Source: Paenibacillus camelliae
GTDB lineage: Bacteria > Bacillota > Bacilli > Paenibacillales > Paenibacillaceae
DNA length: 64,000 nucleotides
Direction: 5' to 3'
Assembly (NCBI RefSeq): GCF_023715345.1
Contig: NZ_JAMBNY010000010.1
Location: forward strand, 1 to 64,000
The translations under genes were made by a program, and so were the position numbers. How positions within the stretch are numbered: position 1 is the stretch's first letter; the number at the start of each line of letters is the position of its first letter. Shown here in pieces: positions 44,370 to 52,503 of the stretch. Below the pieces are notes generated by a model. It was not told the origin of the DNA. It was given only the letters and a program-made list of their open reading frames with translations, and ran no database searches.

Positions 44370-45086
44370 TTAGAGCTTGTCGATAAATTCCTTTATCGAT
44401 TGGTTGAGCTTCACTCCCTCAGTATCTCTTATATTATGACTACTGTTTTCTAGCCTGACTATCTCAAGACAATTAAAACTATCCTTATACCGTTCTAGCT
44501 GTTCTGTAGTGATTAGTGACCCTTCCAATCCACCATATATAAGCAGCACTGGCTTATTAAACGCAATGCTCAGCTCTTCATCTGTAGAATCGAGTTGTAT
44601 GCCAATTACTGCTTCCTCACGAATCAGTTCAATTCGCTTTGTCGGCTTCAAGTAATGCTCAATATAGTCATGAACCCAGTCTTCGTCCATGCTTCTATGC
44701 TCTAACGGATAATCTAGCAGCATTAAGCTTTTAATACGATCATTATTCCTTCTAGTATAGCCGAGTGCGTAGGACACTCCTCTTGAAAATGCCATCAGAT
44801 GTAGCTCTCTGAGCTGTGCATCCATTATGACTTGCTCGAGATCGATCACGTGATCGTTTAGATTATACCCGTGTATTGGCGTATCACTTAATCCTCTTCC
44901 GCGGAAAGACAACACAATCGTCCTTCTTGGCAACATAAACTTAATAAAATCCAAATAGTCCTCAGCAGTTTCAGATAAACCAGGACATACCACCAAAGGG
45001 GCTAGCTTTTCATCAGCGAAAGCTTTTGAATCCAAGTAGGCAATCCTTATTTCTCCTTGCGTCTTTATTACTGAAGACAACTTCAC
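44370..45086 (-). CDS. Alpha/beta hydrolase, unknown substrate
   Basis: A 238-aa protein with the alpha/beta-hydrolase core. An oxyanion region LVVCPGLSETAEDY is near 31-44, and the strand-turn LSFRGRGLSDTP near 58-69. The nucleophile elbow reads AFSRGVSYALGY (near 98: xFSRG with Ser), a C-terminal Asp/Glu candidate lies in LLIYGGLEGSLI, and a late His lies in ENSSHNIRDTEG. The elbow AFSRG is not the classical GxSxG, so the activity could be divergent. It is convergent with the nitrite operon. Confidence 0.8.
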   Translation of the reverse strand: MKLSSVIKTQGEIRIAYLDSKAFADEKLAPLVVCPGLSETAEDYLDFIKFMLPRRTIVLSFRGRGLSDTPIHGYNLNDHVIDLEQVIMDAQLRELHLMAFSRGVSYALGYTRRNNDRIKSLMLLDYPLEHRSMDEDWVHDYIEHYLKPTKRIELIREEAVIGIQLDSTDEELSIAFNKPVLLIYGGLEGSLITTEQLERYKDSFNCLEIVRLENSSHNIRDTEGVKLNQSIKEFIDKL

Positions 45087-45195
45087 TGAAATCCCCCCAT
45101 TTCACTATTGGATTGATATGAGTCAATAAGTATTTCCACATATCAGAAACTTTATAGATATTATACTCGGCATCACATAGCGAAGGGGGGATTCG

Positions 45196-45255
45196 ATGAA
45201 AAAAATAATGATCAGCTTAATGTCAAACCTTATGGGAATCAAGCGAGCTCGTTGA
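45196..45255 (+). CDS. Candidate 19-residue peptide gene
   Basis: GAAGGGGGG, five bases, then ATG opens MKKIMISLMSNLMGIKRAR and a TGA, followed 41 bp later by a strong hairpin. The peptide is amphipathic with basic ends. The excellent ribosome site and terminator suggest expression, but so short a frame could be chance. Confidence 0.35.
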   Translation: MKKIMISLMSNLMGIKRAR

Positions 45256-45295
45256 GATGAAGTAATATGTTTATGGGTTCAGTAACATTAGCACA

Positions 45296-45341
45296 AAAAG
45301 CCAAGTGGATAACGGGACTGAACCCTATCCACTTGGCTTTA
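45296..45341. terminator. Bidirectional terminator
   Basis: AAAGCCAAGTGGATA / TATCCACTTGGCTTT with a 14-nt loop. It lies between the short peptide frame and the second copZ. Confidence 0.75.
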
Positions 45342-45389
45342 TCATTTCTATCATTAGCTGCAGCTCTACCTGCTAACAGCAGATGTTCA

Positions 45390-45596
45390 TTAAACTACTG
45401 TATAGCCTTGATCATCAATCACTTCTTCGATCTGAGCACGTGTTACTTTAGCTTCATCAAATTTAACAGCTACTTTGCCATCTGCCAAATTCACTTTAAC
45501 GTCATCTACACCAGCCAGCTCTCCTACACTGCGCTCTACTGATTGTACGCAATGGTTACAGCTCATGCCTTCTACTTTCAACGTTACCTCTGTCAT
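45390..45596 (-). CDS. copZ: Second copper chaperone CopZ
   Basis: A 68-aa heavy-metal-associated domain. GMSCNHC (near 10-16 from the chosen start) supplies the Cu(I) cysteines. An ATG at 45602 is almost touching the GGGAGGA site, while the ATG at 45596 has a proper spacing, so the latter is used. It is clearly a paralogue of the chaperone at 7554, about 38 kb away. It carries a CsoR-type operator in its promoter, so it belongs to the same copper regulon. Confidence 0.93.
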   Translation of the reverse strand: MTEVTLKVEGMSCNHCVQSVERSVGELAGVDDVKVNLADGKVAVKFDEAKVTRAQIEEVIDDQGYTVV

Positions 45597-45741
45597 GTTC
45601 ATTCCTCCCTATTCATTAACGTTCCATCCTGTACACTTACTATACATATGGCATCGCTATTGATTCATAGCTTCTGCATCGTTACAAGCATATATCTCAG
45701 CTGTTCAACAAGCATTGTTGCAAGCTTAATCCTAGTATAAT

Positions 45742-45758
45742 ATACCCCGTCAGGGTAT
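45742..45758 (-). promoter_or_regulatory. CsoR-type operator of the second copZ
   Basis: ATACCCCGTCAGGGTAT fills the spacer between TTTACA and a TATTATAC-type -10 on the minus strand, the same layout as at csoR and copA. The leader to the start codon is about 130 nt. Confidence 0.8.
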
Positions 45759-45784
45759 GTAAAGCTTGAATTACACCAATAAAA

Positions 45785-45840
45785 AGCAATAACCTCGCGT
45801 TGGACAGCACTCTTTCAGCCGCCATTCCGAGGTTATTGTT
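45785..45840 (-). terminator. Terminator of the yxlEFG-like operon
   Basis: AGCAATAACCTCG / CGAGGTTATTGTT with TTTTTATT on the minus strand. Confidence 0.8.
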
Positions 45841-45857
45841 TAGCATCAGCATGTCTA

Positions 45858-46646
45858 TTATACCTTTGTTCTCGAACGATTATATCGTGTCGCCCATACA
45901 CCCACAACAAGGCAGATGATGATCAAGCCGAACGTTACCGCCAACGTCTTCCAGTAATCATCATACAACGCTGTATCACTTCCGAGCATTACTCCATAGC
46001 TAACTAGCTTCCATGGTGAAGCATTCCAGAAGCTGCCGATGATTGAATCGATCATGCCACCGATCGGAATAACAATAATAGCGATCGTAGCAGCTAATCC
46101 CGTACTAAAGGCAGCACTGAGTGCGACGGTTAACGCCATAACAAAGAGCAACCAAACAGCATAAGTAACAATCATAATAAGGGCATCCTTGAATGAAACC
46201 GAGCCGTATAGCACCGATGTATAATACAGGCTGCCAGCATAGCCTAGCACAGCACTTAAGATCGCGACTAAGGCTGCAACTATCCACTTGCTCATAAACA
46301 ATGAAACAGCTGATACTGGACGAATGTAGATCAAGGTCGCTGTCCCGCTGCTTCGATCTCGACTTATCGTTCCTACAAAAACAGCGATAAGCACGATAAC
46401 ACCGATTAATTGAAACTGACCCGTGGAAGCCATAAGCAGATCCAGCGGCTGAAGCTCGGGCATCATCATTTGAAAGCCTTCAGGCATATTTCCTACAGCC
46501 TTTAATATATCCTCCATGAAATAATTCATGACCGGATCACTTACCCCTAGCAGTATGAACACAAGTGGAATCCATATAAACTTGAAGCTACGCCAGCTTT
46601 CCCTAAATTCCTTAACGAGCAGTACTTGCAGTGAATTCACCAACAC
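45858..46646 (-). CDS. yxlG: ABC transporter permease (YxlG/ABC-2 type)
   Basis: A 262-aa membrane protein of ABC-2 class with six predicted helices. SRDRSSGTATLIYIRPVSAVSLFMSKW (about 95-121) is the family's conserved cytoplasmic segment. It starts at GTG (46646, or more likely 46640, nine bases after AAGGTGG) inside the ATPase gene, overlapping it by about 30 bases. It forms an exporter with the ATPase. The order regulator, PLDc_N protein, ATPase, permease parallels yxlEFG of the Bacillus sigY operon; the cargo is unknown. Confidence 0.9.
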   Translation of the reverse strand: MLVNSLQVLLVKEFRESWRSFKFIWIPLVFILLGVSDPVMNYFMEDILKAVGNMPEGFQMMMPELQPLDLLMASTGQFQLIGVIVLIAVFVGTISRDRSSGTATLIYIRPVSAVSLFMSKWIVAALVAILSAVLGYAGSLYYTSVLYGSVSFKDALIMIVTYAVWLLFVMALTVALSAAFSTGLAATIAIIVIPIGGMIDSIIGSFWNASPWKLVSYGVMLGSDTALYDDYWKTLAVTFGLIIICLVVGVWATRYNRSRTKV

Positions 46647-47529
46647 CAGCCACCTTCATGAATATTTGATCCAGCGATGCACTTTCACGCTCAACCTTAA
46701 TAATTTCATAGCGCGAGGACGACAGCAGTGCCATTAATGCGTTCATCGTTGGCAGCTGCTCATCAATCGGCAATGTGACATTGCTGCCCTCTCTCACTGC
46801 ATGTTCTGCTAAGGACTGCGCGAAGGCTTCCGCTTCAGCCTCGTGTACAAATTCGATTGAATATCTCGGATTGGCATAGCGCTGTTGTATCTCCTGCAGC
46901 GTGCCTTCCTCCACCAGTCTGCCTTCCTTCATAAACAGCACCTGATCTGTCACCTTTTCAGCATCGTGTAAAATATGCGTGGAATACAGAATCGTTGTCT
47001 CCCGCTGCAGCTCTTTAAGCAGCTCCATCACCTCTGCACGTCCGATCGGATCAAGTGCAGATACCGGCTCATCGAGCAGCAGAAGCTGCGGCTTATGAAC
47101 AATCGCTTGCGCGATTCCGAGTCTTTGCTTCATTCCTCCTGAGAAGGTAGACGTTAGCCGCTTCATATCCTTGCCAAGACCAACATAGGTTAATACCTCT
47201 TCACTACGCTTCTTCGCTTCTCTTGCAGAGATACCGCTAAGTCTAGCGGTCATCTCAACGTACTCTAGCGCACTAAGCCACGAGTAAAACTTAGGATATT
47301 GCGGCAGAAAGCCAATATGCTTGCGAATGTCTCCGCCGTCTGCCAGCGTAACCTTCCCGTTGCTAGGCTCTAATAGTCCGCAAATCATCGACATCGTTGT
47401 TGTTTTACCAGCACCGTTAGGACCAATTAAGGCAGTGGCTGTATTAGGCTGAAGCGCAAAGCTCAATGCATCAACACTGACCTTACTGCCAAACTTCTTC
47501 GTTAATGCTTCCACTTTTAATAGGCTCAT
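46612..47529 (-). CDS. yxlF: ABC transporter ATP-binding protein (YxlF type)
   Basis: A 305-aa ATPase. Walker A GPNGAGKTT (near 36-44), Q-loop LPQYPKFYSW, signature FSGGMKQRLGIAQAI, Walker B LLLLDEPVSALD and the switch His in YSTHIL are all intact. A C-terminal extension of about 80 residues follows, as in the drug/bacteriocin-export group (DRA subfamily). Its ATG overlaps the stop of the preceding small gene by four bases. Confidence 0.95.
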   Translation of the reverse strand: MSLLKVEALTKKFGSKVSVDALSFALQPNTATALIGPNGAGKTTTMSMICGLLEPSNGKVTLADGGDIRKHIGFLPQYPKFYSWLSALEYVEMTARLSGISAREAKKRSEEVLTYVGLGKDMKRLTSTFSGGMKQRLGIAQAIVHKPQLLLLDEPVSALDPIGRAEVMELLKELQRETTILYSTHILHDAEKVTDQVLFMKEGRLVEEGTLQEIQQRYANPRYSIEFVHEAEAEAFAQSLAEHAVREGSNVTLPIDEQLPTMNALMALLSSSRYEIIKVERESASLDQIFMKVAGVGEFTASTAR

Positions 47530-47726
47530 TGTTGTTTTCTCCCTATAATAAAATAAACGATAGAGGCTATCATTCCGCTAATTAAAATGAGAAGCAACCA
47601 CATCACTTTAGGTCCTTTTGTCTCTGGAACACGGATCAGGTCAATAATTGCAATAATTTGCAGCACAAGCTGAATAACAAGAATCGGCGCAATAAGCTCC
47701 CATGGGATTGCGGATAATTCGTTCAT
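47526..47726 (-). CDS. yxlE: PLDc_N-domain small membrane protein (YxlE type)
   Basis: A 66-aa protein with two predicted helices and the PLDc_N pattern (IIAIIDLIRVPETKGPKVMWLLLILISGMIASIVYFIIGRK). Bacillus YxlE, of the same family and operon position, acts as a negative regulator of the sigma factor SigY. Here the start codon overlaps the stop of the XRE regulator (TAATG), so it is tightly coupled to that protein and may influence it. Confidence 0.88.
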   Translation of the reverse strand: MNELSAIPWELIAPILVIQLVLQIIAIIDLIRVPETKGPKVMWLLLILISGMIASIVYFIIGRKQQ

Positions 47727-48847
47727 TACACATCCTCCTTAAGCTTTAAGACATGCTTTAGATTTGTAATTATAGCTTGAAAAGCGGGATCATCCTGTAA
47801 CGGTGCAAAGCTCGGATTATGGAGCAGCAGATTCACAATATCCTGCTTAATCGACTCTTCATCGCGCGGCGCCTGAGCTCCAAGAAAAATTTCTTGAGCA
47901 ATCCACTCGTCAATTAAATAAAAATATGCATCTCCTCTTAGCTGTAATGGAAATTTCATGCTACGGCATGTTCGATAATACTGCTCTAGCATGCGAAGCG
48001 CATCCGCTTCACGCTGCTGCTTCATATATCCTGCCGCGGCATTAAAGTAAAATGTTAGACTAAGATTAGGGTTAAGCTGCTCGACTTGGAACAGTTGAAG
48101 CATTTGTTCAATACGATTCACCGTCTCATCAAAATGCTCTCTGTTAGCTGCTTCCAGCGCTAGACTTTCCGTTGCACTGGTGATCATGACGATCATGTAT
48201 TGGTACATGCTGACCTGTACGACCAGCTTCGCTTTATCTTGATCACCAAGCATCTCATGCGCTTTTGCGATTAAAAATTCTTCCCCATATTGAATAGAAA
48301 TTTTGTCACCTAAAAAAGTGAGCAGCTCCTGAGGCTTACCTGTTAGAAGAAGCACATAGGCTTGAATCATTCTCGCTTGATGTGTCAGCTTATAATCGTC
48401 ACAATGTGAGATCACTCGCTCACTAAGCTCTGCAATGCGATTCAGCACAGCTGCCTGATCTGAAGCTCGGGTATAATAGTTGAGATATAGCTGAGACATC
48501 TGCACCAATAGAGGGTAGCAGGAATAATACTCAAGAAGCAGCTTCTCTATATCTGCCTGCACCTTATCGAAGGTCTCATCCCTGAATCGATTGGCAAATG
48601 CCGCATAATGCTCATTAATTTTTTTCCTTGTCAATTGAGGGTTATAGCCTAATAGTGCATCTATCGATAAATCCATTAGCGTTGCAAGCCTAGGTAGCAA
48701 CGTCAGCTCAGGATAACTTAAGCCTTGCTCCCATTTGGATACGGCCGCATTCGATACTCCTACATAAGCAGCTACCTCACCTTGTGTCATGCGAAGCTGT
48801 TTGCGACGGCTACTGAAAATTTCTGCAAATTTTAATTGCTGCATCAT
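47726..48847 (-). CDS. XRE-family regulator with helical-repeat C terminus
   Basis: About 373 aa from the ATG at 48847 (AAAGGAG upstream; the frame to 48871 has no such site). The N-terminal XRE helix-turn-helix (about 5-62: RRKQLRMTQGEVAAYVGVSNAAVSKWEQGLSYPELTLLPRLATLMDLSIDALLGY) is followed by about 300 mostly helical residues with TPR-like spacing. TPR-bearing XRE proteins often respond to peptides. It heads the ABC exporter operon and probably controls it. Confidence 0.88.
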   Translation of the reverse strand: MMQQLKFAEIFSSRRKQLRMTQGEVAAYVGVSNAAVSKWEQGLSYPELTLLPRLATLMDLSIDALLGYNPQLTRKKINEHYAAFANRFRDETFDKVQADIEKLLLEYYSCYPLLVQMSQLYLNYYTRASDQAAVLNRIAELSERVISHCDDYKLTHQARMIQAYVLLLTGKPQELLTFLGDKISIQYGEEFLIAKAHEMLGDQDKAKLVVQVSMYQYMIVMITSATESLALEAANREHFDETVNRIEQMLQLFQVEQLNPNLSLTFYFNAAAGYMKQQREADALRMLEQYYRTCRSMKFPLQLRGDAYFYLIDEWIAQEIFLGAQAPRDEESIKQDIVNLLLHNPSFAPLQDDPAFQAIITNLKHVLKLKEDV

Positions 48848-48954
48848 TTTCGCTCCTTTCCCATTAAGCATAAAACGAAAAGCTAACGTTTGCTAACGAT
48901 TAATTGTAATTATTCATTAATAAAATCAACCAATGGTTGAATCGAGGATTATAG

Positions 48955-49031
48955 AAAAGCACTGCTCTTTGCCGAATTCCCTCGCGAAGTACATAGTACT
49001 TCTTTGACAATTCATGAAAGAGACAGTGCTT
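48955..49031 (-). terminator. Terminator of the large SLH-protein gene
   Basis: AAGCACTGCTCTTT / AAAGAGACAGTGCTT with an inner AAGTAC-GTACTT stem, and TTTTCTATAAT on the minus strand. Confidence 0.7.
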
Positions 49032-49118
49032 CACTTATCTACATTTTACAGCTCTTGTATAGTATCGGTTTTCTTAATACTCTTACAAAAGGTCACTATT
49101 AAACTCTCGTTTTTTTTA

Positions 49119-52004
49119 CTATTTAAATACTGCTCGTGGATGAATATACTTTTCCGTAAGCTTTAAATTAACTTTAACGACTCCAATTGGATATAAATCC
49201 TTATCGAACACAACAAAATACAATTTTTGATGTTGTTCTAGCTTATATTTTTCATCTCCCTTAAAGAACACTACAACTCCCGATTCGTATTTGACATCAT
49301 CGATATTATCGTATGTCATTCTATACGAGTTAAAAGCTTCATACGTACTAGGATAATCATAGTTGTACAGAGCTATAGCAAATCTAGCATTAGGAATGCT
49401 ACTCAGATCTACTTTCCCAGCATAGAAAATAGTAGAGCCAATAACCCCTCGCTCCTTCTTCAGCTGCTCTGAATCGTATTGAGTAATGGGAATTTTATAG
49501 TTTGCTCCATCAAACATTTTTAATGGTGTTGAATTATAGTTGTAGTTTCCTTCGTAAACTACACCCTTACCTCGAGTAACCTTGACCTTTATATTCCCCT
49601 TTACATTAGTCTTTAGAATAGTTTTTTCGTCATCGCTCAGAAAGTAACTTTGCTGGTATTTCTTAATCGTTATCATCTTATTCACTTGTTTTCCAGTGAG
49701 AGTTAATGAAGAAGGAATATTCAATGTTACTTGATCACCAGGCAACAGTTGATTTATTGACATATCATATGGAGAAAAGCTCAATTCTTGCTGAAGTGAT
49801 CGTTTCGGTTTAATAACAAACTGATATATGCTTTCGGTGTCATTGTATGGGTTTTTCACGATCATTCGAATGTCTACCACATGATCCTTGTCTAGTTCCA
49901 CAACAATACCCTGTTCTTTCTCCCTATCACGTTTCACAAATTTTCCATGCTTACGATATTCAATATCAACATTTACATTCATACCATTTAAAACATCGTA
50001 GTTGATGATCAATGGTTCTTTCGTATCTTCAGCATTAGGTTCAAAGTAAAACTCGTAATAATTCAGATCCGGCTTGAATTTTGTTAACACCTGAATAGGA
50101 TATTGTTTATTTTCTTCATATACATCATAATATTGCGGCTTATACGTACCGTAGGACCACGTGAAATTCACATTTGATGTAACGTTGTTAAGCTTAGCCT
50201 TCGTAGCAATGAGCTTATCTATATCAATGTTTCCTTTTTTTGATATACCGTCACCTAAATGTTGCTGCGGAATATCAATGTAAATCTGTAGTGTTTCTAT
50301 TAGTTTCCTATTGCTATCGTACAGTGTAATATAGTGTTCGGCTTCAGCATGAATACTTATTTCATCCCGACTATTACCATATTCATAGTCATAGCTTGTT
50401 AGAGATACGGGAAGCTTCTTAGATATATCTTCTTCATTATCAATCGTCCATTTCTGATCTTCTTTTGTAAAACCAATTGATCTATCATTGCCTAAACGTG
50501 AAGTCGTTTCATAAAATCTTGCAGTTGGATAGTGTTTCTTAATATAGTCGTCCATATCAATGGAATATTGATAATAATGCCTATAACTCACGCCATTAAA
50601 TTCATTTAGTTCTTCTTTATTTACATATGAGATTGTATAATCACGTTCATTTAAAACTTTCGTTGTAGCTTCGTTAAGATCATATGGTACATCACCTAAG
50701 TAGATGGTTTTACCTTTCCTTACCACCTCTACGTTTAACTTTCCTTTAGGTTTAAGATCATTAAGTAAATATATTCGATCTTCACTTAATATTGAACCTA
50801 ATTTATAGTCATTATCGTAATAATACACAGAATTACTCCAAGAATAACCATTTGTTGTGCTACTTGATGGAATGGAATAATACACCATATCGCCGTTCTG
50901 TAATAGTGGGTTATTCAAAAAAAGTCTATCATTCTCTTTTTTAATCTTGAATCCGTCCTGAAATATTGGTTCAACAGTTAGGTTAATGAATCTCCCATCT
51001 ATTCTGACGATATGATCCTGTGAGGCGTTGAATGTTAATGTAATAACACCTTTATCATTAGAGAAGTGCTGTGCATACTCAGGTGATCCCAGTTCATGTT
51101 TACCATCCTCATTTATCATTGAAGAGATAGTAACTGCTGCTTCCTCTAGAGGTGCCGACGCTATAAGTGTCTTGTCTTGTAGTTTCGATGATAATTGGAT
51201 TTTTAAGGTTACATCTTTATTTGCAAAACGTTGAGGAATAATGACATAATAATCTGAGTGGTCTTCATGAAATCCTTTCACACCATAATTTTTTTCTGAT
51301 CGGACTTGATTCTTTAATAACTGTAATTTTCCATACCCTTCTATGGCTAATGTAATATCTTCTTCCTTCTCATTGTTACTTAAATGAGCAGGTAATGGTA
51401 AACTTGTTTTCAACCGATCTACAATTGCCACCGTTTCTGCTCTTGTTAGCTTATCTATAGGACGTACTTGTCCCTTTTCATCCTCGAACGTTATACCGTT
51501 AGCAGCAAGTGCTCCAAAGGAAGAACGTGACCATGATGCAATTTTATTATTATCGGAATAGGATAGTTTTCCATCGCCTGTTACCTCTAACAATCTTACT
51601 AGCATTACTATTGCTTCTTGTCTAGTTATCGTGGCACTCGGGGAAATCTTCTCCTTACTTGTGCCGGAAACATATCCTTTATATACGGCTGTCATCATTG
51701 GATAGTAAGCCCAATGTGTTGATGGTAAATCTCTAAAGCTCATTTTCTGGTCAGGTGTTTTAACCTGTATATTAAAAACTCTATTAACAATAGTAACAAA
51801 CTCTGCTCTAGTAATAGTAGCTTGAGGTCTAAACGTGCCATCGGAATATCCATAAATATATTCCTCGTCAAGCCATTTAAGTATTGTATTCTCAGCCCAA
51901 TGTCCTTTAAAATCTGTTCTTGCTGATGCGCTAGCTCCTACTGCAGTAGCAGTAATAATCATTATTATAAAACTAAGACATATCAAGCTCGTTATTTTTT
52001 TCAA
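49119..52004 (-). CDS. Large SLH-domain surface protein, unknown function
   Basis: A 961-aa exported protein starting at TTG, with GGAGG seven bases upstream. Signal peptide (1-27), then three N-terminal SLH domains (about 30-200: FKGHWAENTILKWLDEEYIYGYSDGTFRPQATITRAEFVTIVNRVF and two weaker copies) that hold it to the cell wall. About 750 residues of beta-rich sequence follow, with no domain I can name. Two related stretches (SSTTNGYSWSNSVYYYDNDYKL... with KGKLNVEVVRKGKTIYLGDVPYD near 385-440, and KGNIKVKVTRGKGVVYEGNYNYNSTP near 805-830) suggest an internal duplication. AT-rich, monocistronic. Confidence 0.8.
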   Translation of the reverse strand: MKKITSLICLSFIIMIITATAVGASASARTDFKGHWAENTILKWLDEEYIYGYSDGTFRPQATITRAEFVTIVNRVFNIQVKTPDQKMSFRDLPSTHWAYYPMMTAVYKGYVSGTSKEKISPSATITRQEAIVMLVRLLEVTGDGKLSYSDNNKIASWSRSSFGALAANGITFEDEKGQVRPIDKLTRAETVAIVDRLKTSLPLPAHLSNNEKEEDITLAIEGYGKLQLLKNQVRSEKNYGVKGFHEDHSDYYVIIPQRFANKDVTLKIQLSSKLQDKTLIASAPLEEAAVTISSMINEDGKHELGSPEYAQHFSNDKGVITLTFNASQDHIVRIDGRFINLTVEPIFQDGFKIKKENDRLFLNNPLLQNGDMVYYSIPSSSTTNGYSWSNSVYYYDNDYKLGSILSEDRIYLLNDLKPKGKLNVEVVRKGKTIYLGDVPYDLNEATTKVLNERDYTISYVNKEELNEFNGVSYRHYYQYSIDMDDYIKKHYPTARFYETTSRLGNDRSIGFTKEDQKWTIDNEEDISKKLPVSLTSYDYEYGNSRDEISIHAEAEHYITLYDSNRKLIETLQIYIDIPQQHLGDGISKKGNIDIDKLIATKAKLNNVTSNVNFTWSYGTYKPQYYDVYEENKQYPIQVLTKFKPDLNYYEFYFEPNAEDTKEPLIINYDVLNGMNVNVDIEYRKHGKFVKRDREKEQGIVVELDKDHVVDIRMIVKNPYNDTESIYQFVIKPKRSLQQELSFSPYDMSINQLLPGDQVTLNIPSSLTLTGKQVNKMITIKKYQQSYFLSDDEKTILKTNVKGNIKVKVTRGKGVVYEGNYNYNSTPLKMFDGANYKIPITQYDSEQLKKERGVIGSTIFYAGKVDLSSIPNARFAIALYNYDYPSTYEAFNSYRMTYDNIDDVKYESGVVVFFKGDEKYKLEQHQKLYFVVFDKDLYPIGVVKVNLKLTEKYIHPRAVFK

Positions 52005-52110
52005 TCAACTTCCTCCTTCAAAAGTCATTTCCTACAATATACCTTTTTGCCTATTTATATACAATAGGTATCATAATTTCGTAGTTATAATTAACTAGTT
52101 TTCTAAGCAT

Positions 52111-52133
52111 AAAAAAAGCACCCTCACGGTGCT
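52111..52133 (-). terminator. Compact terminator overlapping the stop of the small membrane gene
   Basis: AGCACC / GGTGCT with a 4-nt loop and seven T on the minus strand. The stem begins within a few bases of the TAG stop. Confidence 0.8.
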
Positions 52134-52323
52134 ATGCTAACAGCTTTGATAGTTCTTGGTATAAATAGCGGAGTATATTCCATAAAAATGCTCCCGCGCC
52201 AAGCCTCCACAGGACGAATATGATTAAAACAAGCAGCAGACAGGTGCCGCAGCCTGGACTTTCAGATGTAAAAGCACCGATGACGATTAGGAGCAATACG
52301 ACAATTACGATGACCCATATCAT
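52132..52323 (-). CDS. Small membrane protein (63 aa)
   Basis: From the ATG at 52323, which has GGAGGTG nine bases upstream; the longer frame to 52350 has no site. Two hydrophobic segments (MIWVIVIVVLLLIVIGAF and CLLLVLIIFVLWRLGAGAFLW) flank ESPGCGTC with two cysteines at the membrane border. I do not recognise a family. It could sit with metal or stress functions, given the metal pump next to it, but that is only context. Confidence 0.65.
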   Translation of the reverse strand: MIWVIVIVVLLLIVIGAFTSESPGCGTCLLLVLIIFVLWRLGAGAFLWNILRYLYQELSKLLA

Positions 52324-52394
52324 ATTCGCTTTCACCTCCAACGTCATCATACATTATTTTCCATAAACATACAATAACTTCATTCCAGCAGCGC

Positions 52395-52450
52395 AAAAAA
52401 AGCTTGCAGCTAGTTTATGGACTTCGTTGCCATGATCTAGCTGCAAGCTT
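52395..52450 (-). terminator. Terminator of cadCA
   Basis: Perfect 14-bp stem AAGCTTGCAGCTAG / CTAGCTGCAAGCTT with seven T on the minus strand. Confidence 0.85.
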
Positions 52451-52503
52451 AATTAAACACGTATCATCAATCATATCTATTCCGTTAACTACCTTCTTAT
52501 GCT

